A DNA stretch of 64,000 nt, taken from the NCBI RefSeq assembly GCF_002729955.1, contig NZ_PBYA01000018.1:1-64000 (forward strand), written 5' to 3'. The first letter of the stretch is position 1. The number at the start of each line of letters is the position of its first letter. Shown piece by piece: positions 53,635 to 62,375 of this stretch. The notes under the pieces were generated by a model that saw nothing but the letters and a program-made list of their open reading frames with translations, made no database searches and had not been told where the DNA came from. The translations under genes and the position numbers were made by a program. Source of the stretch: Salinisphaera sp. Its GTDB lineage: Bacteria > Pseudomonadota > Gammaproteobacteria > Nevskiales > Salinisphaeraceae.

Positions 53635-55320
53635 TCACGGATTACGAGGCCCCGTGGGCCCGTAGTCGAAGTCTGCGACGGCCGGGCCGAAGGTCTTCAA
53701 GCCGGCTGGTGCATCTTTCGGGTCGAGCTTCAGGATCAAGAACGCGCCTTGGTCGGAAGACTCGATAAGGCTGAGTGCGTCTTCGAGTTCGCCGTGGGTG
53801 GAGGCGTGGTACGACGCCATCGATGCGTCGGCGTTGAACACCTGGGGCAGGCGGGCGTAGTCCCAGGCGGCGATGTCGTTGTAGGCGCGGTCCATGCCGA
53901 GGATATAGCGTTCGATGGTGTAGCCGTCATTGTCGATGAGCACGATGATCGGGCGCTGGTCGTAGCGCAGAATCGATGACAGCTCTTGTGCAGTGAGCTG
54001 GAACGAGCCGTCGCCGATGAACAGCAGGTGCCGGCGCTCGGGCGCGGCGAGCAGGCTGCCGAACAGGGCGGGCAGCGTGTAGCCGATCGCGCCCCAGATG
54101 TTGGAGGCCACGTAGGCCGTATCCGCCGGCAGACGCTGGGCGGACAGGCCGATATTCGATGTGCCGGCTTCGGCGATCACCACGTCGCCGGAACGCATGA
54201 ACCGGGCCATTCGAGGCCATAGTTTTGCGTGGGTTAGTGCGTCGTCGGGCTTGCCCGTGTCTTGCTCGGCCGGGGTGGGCTTTACCGCATCGGTAGCGGT
54301 GTCTGCCGCAGGGCGCTGCGGCATGGCGTCCACGAGGCGATCCAGCAGTTCGGCCCCGACCACGCCTTCGTAATAATCCGGGCCGACCGTCACGCGGTGG
54401 TTGCGTACGTCCACGACCGATTCGAAGGGCAGCTTTGCCGTGAAGTTGCCGGAATTGCTTTCGATGAAGCGCGGCGATGTGATGACCAGAAAGTCTGCCG
54501 ATTCGATGCGCTCGCGTACGTCGGCGCTCGAGGCGGCGCCGGCATAGGTGCCCAGGAACAAAGGATCATTTTCGTCCAGGAGCGCCTTGGCGGTGGGCAG
54601 CTGTGCATAGGGAATACCGCCGCGGTGGGCGAGTGCGCGCAGGCCGTCGATCAAACCGTGGCGGTCGGCGTCCATGTCGATGAGGATGGCGGGCCGGCTG
54701 GCGGATGCGAGTTTGGCCTGAACATGGGTAAGCGCGGCGTCGAGGCGTTCGGCGTCGCTGGGCGGCATGTGGATGTTGAACGGTGTGTCCGGCGCCTCGA
54801 TACGCAGATGCGATACATCGGAGGGCACCTGCACATGCACCGGGCGCTGTTTGCGCAGGCACAGGTGCAGGGCGCGATCGATCTCCTCGACGGCGTTGGT
54901 GGAGTCGATATGCACGGCGGTTGCCGTGAACGGCGCCATGCTCAACAGCATGTTGTCGAAGTCGCCGTCGGCGAGCGAGTGGTGGAGCTGGAAACGGTTC
55001 TGGGTGGCAAACAACGGCGGCGCGCCGCCGATCGAAAAGACCGGCAGGTGTTCGGAGTTCGCACCGGCGATGCCGCACAGGGCGCTGAGTTCGCCCACGC
55101 CGTAGGTGGTCAGCAAGGCACCGATCCCACGGCGTCGTGCATAACCATCTGCGGCATAGGCGGCATTCAGCTCATTGCAGGCGCCGACAAACCGGATGCC
55201 CTCCAGGGCTTCGATCTGTTCCAGCAGGTTCAGGTTGAAGTCGCCCGGCACGCCGATGACGTCACTCACGCCCGCCTGGCGTAGCCGTGTGAACAGAAAC
55301 TCTCCCACCGTGGTCTGCAT
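53635..55320 (-). CDS. Thiamine-diphosphate alpha-keto acid decarboxylase (pyruvate/indolepyruvate decarboxylase type)
   Basis: The 561-residue protein is a ThDP enzyme that decarboxylates a 2-keto acid to an aldehyde. The catalytic Glu is in GACNELNAAYAADGYAR. The paired histidines FQLHHSLADG near 112-116 are diagnostic of the pyruvate/indolepyruvate decarboxylase branch. The ThDP/Mg motif is GDGSFQLT...DNDGYTIERYI. Whether pyruvate, phenylpyruvate or indolepyruvate is preferred cannot be read from sequence. GGAG precedes the ATG at 55320. It lies downstream of the DUF2855 gene with a 220-nt gap that contains a strong hairpin. Confidence 0.93.
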   Translation of the reverse strand: MQTTVGEFLFTRLRQAGVSDVIGVPGDFNLNLLEQIEALEGIRFVGACNELNAAYAADGYARRRGIGALLTTYGVGELSALCGIAGANSEHLPVFSIGGAPPLFATQNRFQLHHSLADGDFDNMLLSMAPFTATAVHIDSTNAVEEIDRALHLCLRKQRPVHVQVPSDVSHLRIEAPDTPFNIHMPPSDAERLDAALTHVQAKLASASRPAILIDMDADRHGLIDGLRALAHRGGIPYAQLPTAKALLDENDPLFLGTYAGAASSADVRERIESADFLVITSPRFIESNSGNFTAKLPFESVVDVRNHRVTVGPDYYEGVVGAELLDRLVDAMPQRPAADTATDAVKPTPAEQDTGKPDDALTHAKLWPRMARFMRSGDVVIAEAGTSNIGLSAQRLPADTAYVASNIWGAIGYTLPALFGSLLAAPERRHLLFIGDGSFQLTAQELSSILRYDQRPIIVLIDNDGYTIERYILGMDRAYNDIAAWDYARLPQVFNADASMASYHASTHGELEDALSLIESSDQGAFLILKLDPKDAPAGLKTFGPAVADFDYGPTGPRNP

Positions 55321-55498
55321 CTCGCGCTCCTTTGTTTTTATTGGTTAACACCCTGTTCGGATCGGCAGGGTGCACCATTGTAGAGCGGGGCGGCGAGTCG
55401 CCGGCAGGTCAGCGCATGGGCAAGGCCTTGTTATGCTCGGTACTGTTGGCCGGGCCGTGGAGATACGTCGGGTCGGCGGGAAACACGCTGGGGCGGCG

Positions 55499-55528
55499 CC
55501 AGGCCAGCCTGCGAGCTGGCTGGCCTGG
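55499..55528. repeat. Perfect 11-bp hairpin
   Basis: CCAGGCCAGCC (55499-55509) and GGCTGGCCTGG (55518-55528) flank an 8-nt loop. It lies 13 nt past the DUF2855 stop. No T-run follows on either strand, so it may be a Rho-assisted terminator or an mRNA stabiliser. Confidence 0.8.
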
Positions 55529-55540
55529 ATGACGCCGTTG

Positions 55541-56638
55541 CTAGCGCAGCCTCACCACATGCCCCGCGCGGGCGGAGCCGCCGTGATCCACCAGCTCGCG
55601 AATCACGCCGGCGGCGGCGTCCAGCCCGTGGTGCTCTTCGACCTGCATCCACGGGTCGTTGGCATCGCTGACGCGTTCGAGAAACGCGCGCTCGGCCTGG
55701 GCATAACGGGCATAGAGCTTTACTGAGCCCCAGTCGCCGACGCGCTTGCGGATCTGGTCCGGTGCGAAGAAGAGTGTGGGTTTGGGTTCGAGCTGGTCGC
55801 TGACGGCATCGGTATCCGTGGTGGAGGCCGAGCCCACCGACGCGTGATGGACGAGTTCGCTGCCCAGATGGTCATGTAGTGCTTCGGCCAGCGCACCGCG
55901 GCCGGAGAAATCCAGGTAGACGCTCGGCGTGGTGGCGTCGACCTTCTCGACCTCGGCGTAGGTCAACACCTCGTCATACAGGCCGAGGCTTTCGACCGCG
56001 TCTTTATTGGACGGCGAGGTGAGGCCGATCAGGCGCACGCCCGACTGCTGCAACGCGAAGGCGCAGCCATAGGCGGTCTTGCTCGATGCGCTGGATAGAA
56101 TGAGTTGGCGGGCGTTGAAATGGTCGTTGTCGATCAGGAAATCGGCGAGCATCCAAGAGGTGAAGAACAACGGCCGCATGAGCATCTGGTGATCGGCCAG
56201 ATCCGGCGCATACCCCAGTGCTTCGGTGGCGCGGCTGTATTGGTTGTACGGCGTGGGCAGTGCCTCGCGGTGGGGCGAGCCGTCGAAGAAGCCGCGCTCG
56301 GTAACATGGACCGGTTGTACGATCAACTCTTCGGCCATCGGGTAGTAGCCGTACAGGCGTGCGCCTTCGGCCAGCCCGTCGACGCGGCTTTCCGTGACGG
56401 TGGCAAAGCCCCACACCGGCATCATGCCGAAGCCGTCGTGGCCGGACGGGAAGAAATCCCAATAGCGCATGGCATCGCCATAGGCGGCGTAGGTGATGTT
56501 GTTCGCCGTCAGGGCAAAGGTCTCGATCGCCAGGGCGGCTTCGCCGTCGGCGAGTGGCCGATGCCGGGGCACCGCCTGGGTGACGGTTCGCCCGAGGTCC
56601 GTTTTGTCTGTCATCAACTGCGTGATCGTGTCGGTCAT
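55541..56638 (-). CDS. DUF2855 family protein
   Basis: From ATG 56638 the protein has 365 residues. It resembles a zinc-free medium-chain reductase that has lost the glycine-rich nucleotide loop: LTANNITYAAYGDAMRYWDFFP near the start and LILSSASSKTAYGCAFALQ in the Rossmann region are DUF2855 hallmarks. The biochemical role is unknown. It is divergent from a TetR gene and upstream of the decarboxylase gene on the same strand, which suggests a small regulated aldehyde or keto-acid unit (inference). Confidence 0.88.
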   Translation of the reverse strand: MTDTITQLMTDKTDLGRTVTQAVPRHRPLADGEAALAIETFALTANNITYAAYGDAMRYWDFFPSGHDGFGMMPVWGFATVTESRVDGLAEGARLYGYYPMAEELIVQPVHVTERGFFDGSPHREALPTPYNQYSRATEALGYAPDLADHQMLMRPLFFTSWMLADFLIDNDHFNARQLILSSASSKTAYGCAFALQQSGVRLIGLTSPSNKDAVESLGLYDEVLTYAEVEKVDATTPSVYLDFSGRGALAEALHDHLGSELVHHASVGSASTTDTDAVSDQLEPKPTLFFAPDQIRKRVGDWGSVKLYARYAQAERAFLERVSDANDPWMQVEEHHGLDAAAGVIRELVDHGGSARAGHVVRLR

Positions 56639-56681
56639 GGCCCCTGCTTGCCGGCGCATCCGGCGACTGGAATACACTTGG

Positions 56682-56721
56682 GAAGCTCTGCATAACCTCT
56701 TCACAGGTTATGCAAAGCTTC
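56682..56721. repeat. Long palindrome related to the 52-bp dispersed repeat
   Basis: GAAGCT and TGCATAACCT, separated by one base, are mirrored by AGGTTATGCA and AGCTTC, with a 6-nt centre. Each half equals the GAAGCTCTGCATAACCT core found at 21814 and 58873. It lies between the DUF2855 and tetR starts, so it could also act as an operator. Confidence 0.8.
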
Positions 56722-56771
56722 TTTAGGCACAATGCTAGCAACGGCGTGCGATACGGGGGTTCGGTTTTAGC

Positions 56772-57425
56772 ATGCATGCTTCCAAACCAGGCTCGGGCCT
56801 CCCCAGGCCACGTAAAAAGCCCACCCAGCCCCGTGCGGTATTCACCGTGCAGGCCATTTACGACGGTTTTGTTCGGATTTGGCGCCGGGACGGCCCTGCG
56901 GCTGCAACCACGCGCGCCATTGCTGCCGAAACGGGGTATAGCGTCGGCACGATCTACGACTATTTCCCCAACCGAACGGCGCTGCTGGCCGGCTACTACG
57001 AGCACTGTATTGATCGTTTGTGTGAGCAGCTGGTCGCGGCCGACACGGACAGTGCCGACAGGCCGTGGCCGGCGCGCCTGAGGCTGCTCGTACAGCGGCT
57101 TTACGGGCAGAGTTCCGATAGCCCGTACTTCGATCGGGAAATGCTCACCCGGGAATCATTGGTGGCCAACCCCGGGCGCCAGCAGCACGCCTTCGAAAAA
57201 TGCAGCGCCTGTGTCTACGAGCTCATTCAAGGCTGGCCGGATCGGCCCGGCGCGGTGTCGCGGCGGCATGTCGACACCCTCGTACAGACCGTCTGGGGCA
57301 GCATGCGCTATGCGCATATCCTGGGCCGGGATACGCTCGCCGCAGACGCCCACGTCGAGGATCTGACGCTCATGGCTCGGGCGCTTCTTCTGAGCGCGGC
57401 CGAGGACCAACCCGATAAGGGCTAA
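56772..57425 (+). CDS. TetR-family regulator
   Basis: The 217-residue protein has the TetR helix-turn-helix at about 25-70 (AAATTRAIAAETGYSVGTIYDYFPNRTALLAGYY) after a basic N-terminus with PRPRKKPTQPRA. The C-terminal domain (GSMRYAHILGRD) is of the type seen in several fatty acid or aldehyde-responsive TetR proteins. It is divergent from the DUF2855 gene, 133 nt apart, and probably controls it; the long palindrome between them is the obvious candidate site. Confidence 0.88.
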   Translation: MHASKPGSGLPRPRKKPTQPRAVFTVQAIYDGFVRIWRRDGPAAATTRAIAAETGYSVGTIYDYFPNRTALLAGYYEHCIDRLCEQLVAADTDSADRPWPARLRLLVQRLYGQSSDSPYFDREMLTRESLVANPGRQQHAFEKCSACVYELIQGWPDRPGAVSRRHVDTLVQTVWGSMRYAHILGRDTLAADAHVEDLTLMARALLLSAAEDQPDKG

Positions 57426-57516
57426 GCGCTTTCGCGCGCATGCGCATCGGCGATCGACCCCTGGGGCGAAGGCTCGGGGCATTCGCGCGGGCCAATACGT
57501 CTGCTCCCCCGCGTTT

Positions 57517-57837
57517 TCAGATGATGCCCTGCCAGGACAGGGTGACCAGCAACGCCAGCGTCATCGCGCCGAGTATGCCGTTGGCCATGTACAACGGCCT
57601 GGTCTTGCCATGAAGCGAGACATACGTGCCAAGAATAACCAGCAGGGCCACGACATAGGCCATCAACATCGCAACGACCGTACCCGTGCCGCCCGAGCCT
57701 TCGAACTTCTGCTGCGGCCCCGCAGCGTCGGCAATGCCGAATAGCAGCGCCGGTATGCCCGCGGCCGGGAAGGCGAGCAGGAAATAGATCAGAACGGCGA
57801 CCGGGCCGGGGCGCTGGCTAGCAGTTTCGCGACTCAT
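57517..57837 (-). CDS. Hypothetical small membrane protein
   Basis: From ATG 57837 (a GTG lies 9 nt upstream) the protein has 106 residues and three hydrophobic helices (about 13-37, 54-74, 83-103). A Gly/Thr-rich loop (FEGSGGTGT) sits between the first two. I do not recognise a family. Confidence 0.6.
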   Translation of the reverse strand: MSRETASQRPGPVAVLIYFLLAFPAAGIPALLFGIADAAGPQQKFEGSGGTGTVVAMLMAYVVALLVILGTYVSLHGKTRPLYMANGILGAMTLALLVTLSWQGII

Positions 57838-57941
57838 GGCACGCACGTTTTCAGACGGTTGGGGCGGAAATCTAGCACGGCGGTGGGCCGTGGGCGCGAC
57901 GTTATCGCTGCCCGCTAAACGACTTGCATGGACAAGTTAGA

Positions 57942-57969
57942 AAACATGATTATCGTGATTTCCATGTTT
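57942..57969. promoter_or_regulatory. Inverted repeat upstream of yqhA
   Basis: AAACATG (57942-57948) and CATGTTT (57963-57969) flank 14 bases in an AT-rich patch ending 23 nt before the yqhA start. It may be an operator. Confidence 0.35.
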
Positions 57970-57992
57970 GATACGAGTTTTCGCAAGAACGT

Positions 57993-58496
57993 ATGGCTAA
58001 TCGCTTAGAGATGTTGATGGAGCGCATGATCTACGGATCGCGCTGGGTTCTGGCGCCGATATACGTGGGGTTGAGTCTGGCGCTGCTGGCACTTGGCGTG
58101 AAGTTTTTTCAGGAGGTGCTCACCGTCCTGCCGCAACTGTTCACGATCAAGGAAACCGATCTGGTGCTGCTGGTACTTACCTTGATTGACCTCGCGTTGG
58201 TGGGTGGTTTGATCGTGATGGTGATGCTGTCCAGCTACGAGACGTTCGTTTCGCGGCTGAATCTGGCGGAAGAGGACGACAAGCTCCCGTGGCTCGGCCG
58301 GATGGATTACACCAGCCTCAAGAACAAGGTGGCATCGTCTATCGTGGCGATTTCGTCGATTCACCTGCTGAAAGTGTTCATGAACACGCCGAACATCGGC
58401 GAGGGCCACCTGATGTGGTACGTGATCATCCACCTTACATTTGTGCTGTCGGCGTTTGCGATGGGCATCCTCGATCGCCTGACGCGCCACGACTGA
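57993..58496 (+). CDS. yqhA: YqhA/UPF0114 family membrane protein
   Basis: The 167-residue protein matches the UPF0114 family: [21 protein letters not shown] at the start, a second and third helix (about 54-82), the linker [11 protein letters not shown], and [20 protein letters not shown] near the centre. Four membrane helices are expected. The role is unknown. It is followed 85 nt later by the YjfB-like gene. Confidence 0.92.
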   Translation: MANRLEMLMERMIYGSRWVLAPIYVGLSLALLALGVKFFQEVLTVLPQLFTIKETDLVLLVLTLIDLALVGGLIVMVMLSSYETFVSRLNLAEEDDKLPWLGRMDYTSLKNKVASSIVAISSIHLLKVFMNTPNIGEGHLMWYVIIHLTFVLSAFAMGILDRLTRHD

Positions 58497-58581
58497 GCGG
58501 GTTGCGGCGGCTGCTGCATTCAAGCGCCGTCGCCGCTCGCCGATAGGCCATTGCGGTTCCATGTCTTAAGAAAGGAGAACT

Positions 58582-58788
58582 ATGGACGCGTCAAGTGTGA
58601 GTTCGACCGTCGCAACTGCGGTGGCGTTACAGCAGCACAACCAAAGCCAGGATGCTCAGGCGAGTCTGTTGAAGGACACGCTCGACAGCCAGGCCGCACA
58701 GATGGAGCAGTTGATGTCCTCTGTGTCGCCGCAACAGGCTTTGGCCACAACCGGTACCGTCGGCACGCAAATCAATACGTTTGCCTGA
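58582..58788 (+). CDS. YjfB family putative motility protein
   Basis: This 68-residue soluble protein starts with AAAGGAG upstream of ATG 58582. It has the YjfB-family pattern: MDASSVSSTVATAVALQQH, a Gln/Asp-rich helix and the ending GTQINTFA. Family members are annotated as putative motility proteins by gene association only. No flagellar genes are in the window. Confidence 0.8.
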   Translation: MDASSVSSTVATAVALQQHNQSQDAQASLLKDTLDSQAAQMEQLMSSVSPQQALATTGTVGTQINTFA

Positions 58789-58820
58789 CGGATATCGCGC
58801 CCTGATTCGTTCGGGGTGGA

Positions 58821-58855
58821 ACGGTCGCAGTACATCGGTGCTGGGGCCGTTTTTT
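58821..58855 (+). terminator. Possible terminator after the YjfB-like gene
   Basis: ACGG (58821) pairs with CCGT (58847) around an imperfect inner stem and is followed by T6. The stem is weak. Confidence 0.45.
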
Positions 58856-58872
58856 ATACGGCTTACCGTGGT

Positions 58873-58924
58873 GTCTGTGAGGACTCGAACGCGAGCCGCG
58901 AAAGGTTATGCAGAGCTTCCCTGG
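58873..58924 (-). repeat. 52-bp dispersed repeat, copy 2 (inverted)
   Basis: On the minus strand this reads CCAGGGAAGCTCTGCATAAC through CGAGTCCTCACAGAC, 47 of 52 identical to 21814-21865. Its first bases encode the last residues and stop of the PIN-domain gene. Confidence 0.8.
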
Positions 58925-59334
58925 TTATGACCAAGCTCAAAATCCAGAACTCGGATGACTCGCGTATCGAACGGCGGCGTGTCGAGCAAACGCAAGTCAC
59001 CTGTCACAAGCAATGCTGTCGGTTCTTGGTACAAGAGGTCCCAGAGGTGATTATCGCCCGTATCGGGCGCCTCGATGCCGCTATTCGCGGGCTCTCGCCA
59101 CATCGAATGCTGGATGATATCCGCCAGTAGTGCGTCGATCTGTGTCTCTTCCAGACCATGGAGTGTTTTTATTCTCGGTCGCACTAGCACGGTGCGGTAT
59201 TCGACCACCAGAGCGGGGGATAGCAACGGCCGGATTTCGCCCGTGATCACGGCGTTCAGCAAACGCGCGGTGGGCGCTGCCGGATCACGGGTCAGCAGAC
59301 CGGACACGATGACGTTCGTGTCGATAATTATCAT
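58906..59334 (-). CDS. PIN-domain toxin of a type II toxin-antitoxin pair
   Basis: PIN toxins are Mg-dependent RNases. The 142-residue protein has the acidic residues expected of the fold: Asp5 in IIIDTNVIVSG, a Glu in VVEYRTVL, and aspartates in DTGDNHLWDLL and VTGDLRLL. Its ATG overlaps the antitoxin stop by 4 nt. The last residues (NQGSSA) and the TAA stop come from the 52-bp repeat, so the natural C-terminus may have been replaced; the catalytic part is intact. Confidence 0.9.
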   Translation of the reverse strand: MIIIDTNVIVSGLLTRDPAAPTARLLNAVITGEIRPLLSPALVVEYRTVLVRPRIKTLHGLEETQIDALLADIIQHSMWREPANSGIEAPDTGDNHLWDLLYQEPTALLVTGDLRLLDTPPFDTRVIRVLDFELGHNQGSSA

Positions 59335-59570
59335 CTTTTCCGGCGCGCGTCTCGAGTTTCCTCCACCGCCACGGCAAGCGCCTCGCTTTCGTCCAAATTG
59401 GCACGCTCGCGCGCCTGGGCGAGCAGTTTCTGCGCCCGAGCGCGCGTTTTGATGCCGTAGGCGTCCAGGCTTTCGTCGATCAACTGGGTAATCGTCTTGC
59501 CGCTGCTGGCGGCGGCTTCTTTCAAGGCAGTTCGGCGCTCGGTCGAGAGCGTAATCGTGAGTCTTGGCAT
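59331..59570 (-). CDS. Ribbon-helix-helix antitoxin
   Basis: From ATG 59570 the 79-residue protein starts MPRLTITLSTERRTALKEAA, a ribbon-helix-helix DNA-binding strand and helix, followed by a charged helical tail (ALAVAVEETRDARRKR) that would wrap the toxin. It precedes and overlaps the PIN gene, the standard order. The pair probably represses its own promoter. The frame upstream of 59570 is not homologous. Confidence 0.88.
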   Translation of the reverse strand: MPRLTITLSTERRTALKEAAASSGKTITQLIDESLDAYGIKTRARAQKLLAQARERANLDESEALAVAVEETRDARRKR

Positions 59571-59726
59571 GGCGATATCCGTGTGCTTTAACACCAATGC
59601 ATCATAGCATCGTGACGGATACGGTCCGCGCGGGTGGGTCGGTACGTGCCCAAATCGTTTAACATCGGCCCCACGAAAATGCCGCGCTGTGCCGGCTAGC
59701 CCGATCAATCAGAAGGAAAGTGTTGT

Positions 59727-61280
59727 ATGACCGCTACGATCCATACCGTTGCCGTCGAGAAAACCAGCGGCGATCTGGCCCGCGAGCAGCAGCTGGCCTG
59801 GAAGCTGGCCGAGCTGGCCACGCGTGCGAAAGAAGCCCCACAGGACGACGAAGCCGTGGCGATGGCCAAGAACCGCATCATCGACAACGCCGCGATCGCA
59901 CTCGGTGCGGCCAACGAACGCGCGGTGAAGGTCGCCCGCAGCGATGCGCAGGGCGCGAAAGGCACTGGCAAGGCCACCGTCTGGGGTCTGACCGACACCT
60001 TCGCACCGGTGCCGGCGGCGTTTGCCAACGCCGTGGCCGTGCGTTTTCTGGATAACGACGACTGCTATCTGGCGGCCGAGTATTCGCACCCGGACGACAA
60101 CATCTCGCCGATCATTGCCGTGGGCCAGCATCTGGGCGTGAGCGGCGCGGACATTCTGCGTGGCATCGTGGTGGCCTATGAAGTGCACGTGGCGCTGGTG
60201 GGCACCGGCGACGGCACCGGCATCTGCCTGCACAAGCACAAGGTCGACCACATGACCCATATCGCCGCGGGTACCGCGGCCGGTCTGTCGTCCATGCTGG
60301 GGCTGACCACCGAACAGACCTATCACGCGATCAACTTCGCGGTGCACAACGCCATTTCCTCCCGCCAGTCCCGCAAGGGCGATATCGGCGCCCAGAAGGA
60401 ATTCGTGCCCGGCTTCTCGGCCGAGATTTCCATCAAGGCCGTTCACCACGCCATGCACGGACTCAAGGGCCCGAACCCGGTCTACGAAGGCGTGGATTCC
60501 ATCATCCGTCGGTTCCTGAACGGCCGCGACGACGAAAACGCGGTCTACAAGGTCGAGTTGGCCGAGCCGGGCGTGGACGCGCTGCGCAACATCATGAAGA
60601 CCTACCCCAAGCAGTACGCCTTCGAATACCAGGGCCAGGCCATCATCGATCTGGCGTTGGAACTGCGCGCGCAGCTGCCGAAGAAGGGCGAGGGCGTGGA
60701 TCTGGAAGCGATCGAGAAGATCGTGCTGGAAACGAGCCATCACACCCATCACGTGATCGGCACCGACGCCCAGGACCCGCAGAAGATCGACCCGGATTCG
60801 CCGCGCGGCACGCTGGACCACAGCATCATGTTCGCCATCGCCCGCTGCATTCAGGCCGGCGAGTTCCACAAGGACCGCGCCTACCAGATGACGCAGGGCG
60901 AAAAGGACGAACTGCGCGCAATCATGGCCCGTATCGAAACGCAGTTCGACCAGCGCTGGGAAGACCTCTACCACGACCAGGATCCGAACGTGCAGGCCTA
61001 CGGCGGCCGCATGATCATCACCCTGGCCGACGGCAGCGAAGTGGCCGACGAAAAGACCCGTGCCAACGCCCACCCCGGCGGCGACACGCCCTGGGAGCGC
61101 CCGGACTACGAAGCCAAGCTGGCCGACTACACCAAGGATCTGGTTTCGGACGGCGAACGGGCCCGCTTCATCGAGGCCGTGAACGGCATGGACTCGATCA
61201 GCGGCGACGAGCTGGCCACGATCAACCTCGTGGTGGATGCCGGCACGCTGGAAACGCCGGATACGCAGGGCATCTACTAA
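59727..61280 (+). CDS. prpD: MmgE/PrpD family protein, probable 2-methylcitrate dehydratase
   Basis: PrpD dehydrates 2-methylcitrate in propionate breakdown. The 517-residue protein shows SHPDDNISPIIAVGQHLGVSG, HMTHIAAGTAAGLSSMLGL, FAVHNAISSRQSRKGDIGAQKEFVPG and the C-terminal HPGGD, all typical of the bifunctional methylcitrate dehydratase/aconitase branch of MmgE/PrpD. AGAAGGAAAG precedes ATG 59727. It is isolated from prpB (26 kb away). A strong terminator follows. Confidence 0.92.
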   Translation: MTATIHTVAVEKTSGDLAREQQLAWKLAELATRAKEAPQDDEAVAMAKNRIIDNAAIALGAANERAVKVARSDAQGAKGTGKATVWGLTDTFAPVPAAFANAVAVRFLDNDDCYLAAEYSHPDDNISPIIAVGQHLGVSGADILRGIVVAYEVHVALVGTGDGTGICLHKHKVDHMTHIAAGTAAGLSSMLGLTTEQTYHAINFAVHNAISSRQSRKGDIGAQKEFVPGFSAEISIKAVHHAMHGLKGPNPVYEGVDSIIRRFLNGRDDENAVYKVELAEPGVDALRNIMKTYPKQYAFEYQGQAIIDLALELRAQLPKKGEGVDLEAIEKIVLETSHHTHHVIGTDAQDPQKIDPDSPRGTLDHSIMFAIARCIQAGEFHKDRAYQMTQGEKDELRAIMARIETQFDQRWEDLYHDQDPNVQAYGGRMIITLADGSEVADEKTRANAHPGGDTPWERPDYEAKLADYTKDLVSDGERARFIEAVNGMDSISGDELATINLVVDAGTLETPDTQGIY

Positions 61281-61314
61281 GCGCTATCCCGGGTTCCAGA
61301 GAAGTCCAGTGACG

Positions 61315-61349
61315 ACGGCCCCGGCGCTTCTGGCGTCGGGGCCGTTTTT
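61315..61349 (+). terminator. Rho-independent terminator of prpD
   Basis: ACGGCCCCG (61315-61323) pairs with CGGGGCCGT (61337-61345) and is followed by TTTTT. It overlaps the 3' end of the convergent Mrr-like gene by 2 nt. Confidence 0.95.
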
Positions 61350-62202
61350 ATACGGCCTGCGAAAACGTTCTCGGTTCGTGCTCGATCGCCCGCGTGGCAC
61401 GACAGGCGGGAAACCGGCTGCAGCCATGAAATGCCCGGCCGGCGTTCGTGCCTTTACGGGCGATGCGTTCGACCATGGGCGCCTGGCAGCGCGGGCAGGC
61501 CGGCGCTTGCGGCGGCGCGGACGTGGAGGGGGTGCCCGCGGTGTTCGCCTCGCGTAATGCGATCACACGGCTCGCATCGACCAGCTCGATATTGCGGCCG
61601 TTTGCAAACTCTTGTGCCGCGCTCGTGAAGTCGCCGACGCCCACCACGAACCCGCCGGTTGCGCCTTCGGCGACCATCACGCCATAGAGTTCACGCACGA
61701 CCGCCACGCCGATACGGCTTGCCCGCCAGTGCTTGCACTGCACGAACAAGCGCTCGCCATCGCGTTTGAGAATCAGATCGATACCGCCGTCTGGGCCCGC
61801 CGGTGTCGCGGCGACGCGATAGCCCTGTTCTTCAAACCAGGCATGAACGCATTGCTCGAATTCTTGCCAGCCCATTTGCAGAATCGGCCCGGCGCCCTCG
61901 GCGGCGCGGGCGGTGGCCAGAAGCTTGCGACGACGCCGCTTTCCCAGGAACGACATGAGTGCGGCCAGACACAGAATCGTGGGCCCGATGTACTGGCCGA
62001 ACAGGCCGGCCGTGCGTATCAGCTGGGCGATGAATACGTCGCTGATCTGGGCAGGGTTGGTGGCCTGTGGCATGGGCCAATCCACGAGTGCCGCGAAGCC
62101 CAGGTAGGCGATGGGTGCCAGAGCCAGGCAGACGGCCCAGGGCAGTTTCGCGAACAGCTCGACCCAGACTTCGAAATTCGATTTTCTTCTACGTCTTGCC
62201 AC
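61348..62202 (-). CDS. Mrr-like restriction endonuclease domain protein with two membrane helices and zinc finger
   Basis: From GTG 62202 (AGGGGG upstream) the 284-residue protein begins MARRRRKSNFEVWVELFAKLP, a start shared by a family of membrane-bound Mrr-cat proteins. Two membrane helices (about 22-41 and 61-85) precede the nuclease domain: MGWQEFEQCVHAWFEEQGYRV, then Asp142 (GIDLIL) and Gln155-Cys-Lys157 (FVQCKHW), the Mrr PD-QxK variant. A topoisomerase-type four-cysteine zinc finger (Cys236, 239, 261, 267) ends the protein. Its biological target is unknown. Confidence 0.9.
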   Translation of the reverse strand: MARRRRKSNFEVWVELFAKLPWAVCLALAPIAYLGFAALVDWPMPQATNPAQISDVFIAQLIRTAGLFGQYIGPTILCLAALMSFLGKRRRRKLLATARAAEGAGPILQMGWQEFEQCVHAWFEEQGYRVAATPAGPDGGIDLILKRDGERLFVQCKHWRASRIGVAVVRELYGVMVAEGATGGFVVGVGDFTSAAQEFANGRNIELVDASRVIALREANTAGTPSTSAPPQAPACPRCQAPMVERIARKGTNAGRAFHGCSRFPACRATRAIEHEPRTFSQAV

Positions 62203-62375
62203 CCAGTGTCCCCCTGATGCATGCGTCGGCGACGGCCGATCGTGTGGTGTCGTCAAGAACGTTGTATCGACCAATTGTCGGCCGGCTTCAGCCGGAGCCG
62301 GCGTGGGCTCGGGTGCAAGCATGTGATTGCGAACGCCATAATGCCGGCCTGGTGCGATCAATCATGGAGGAAACG

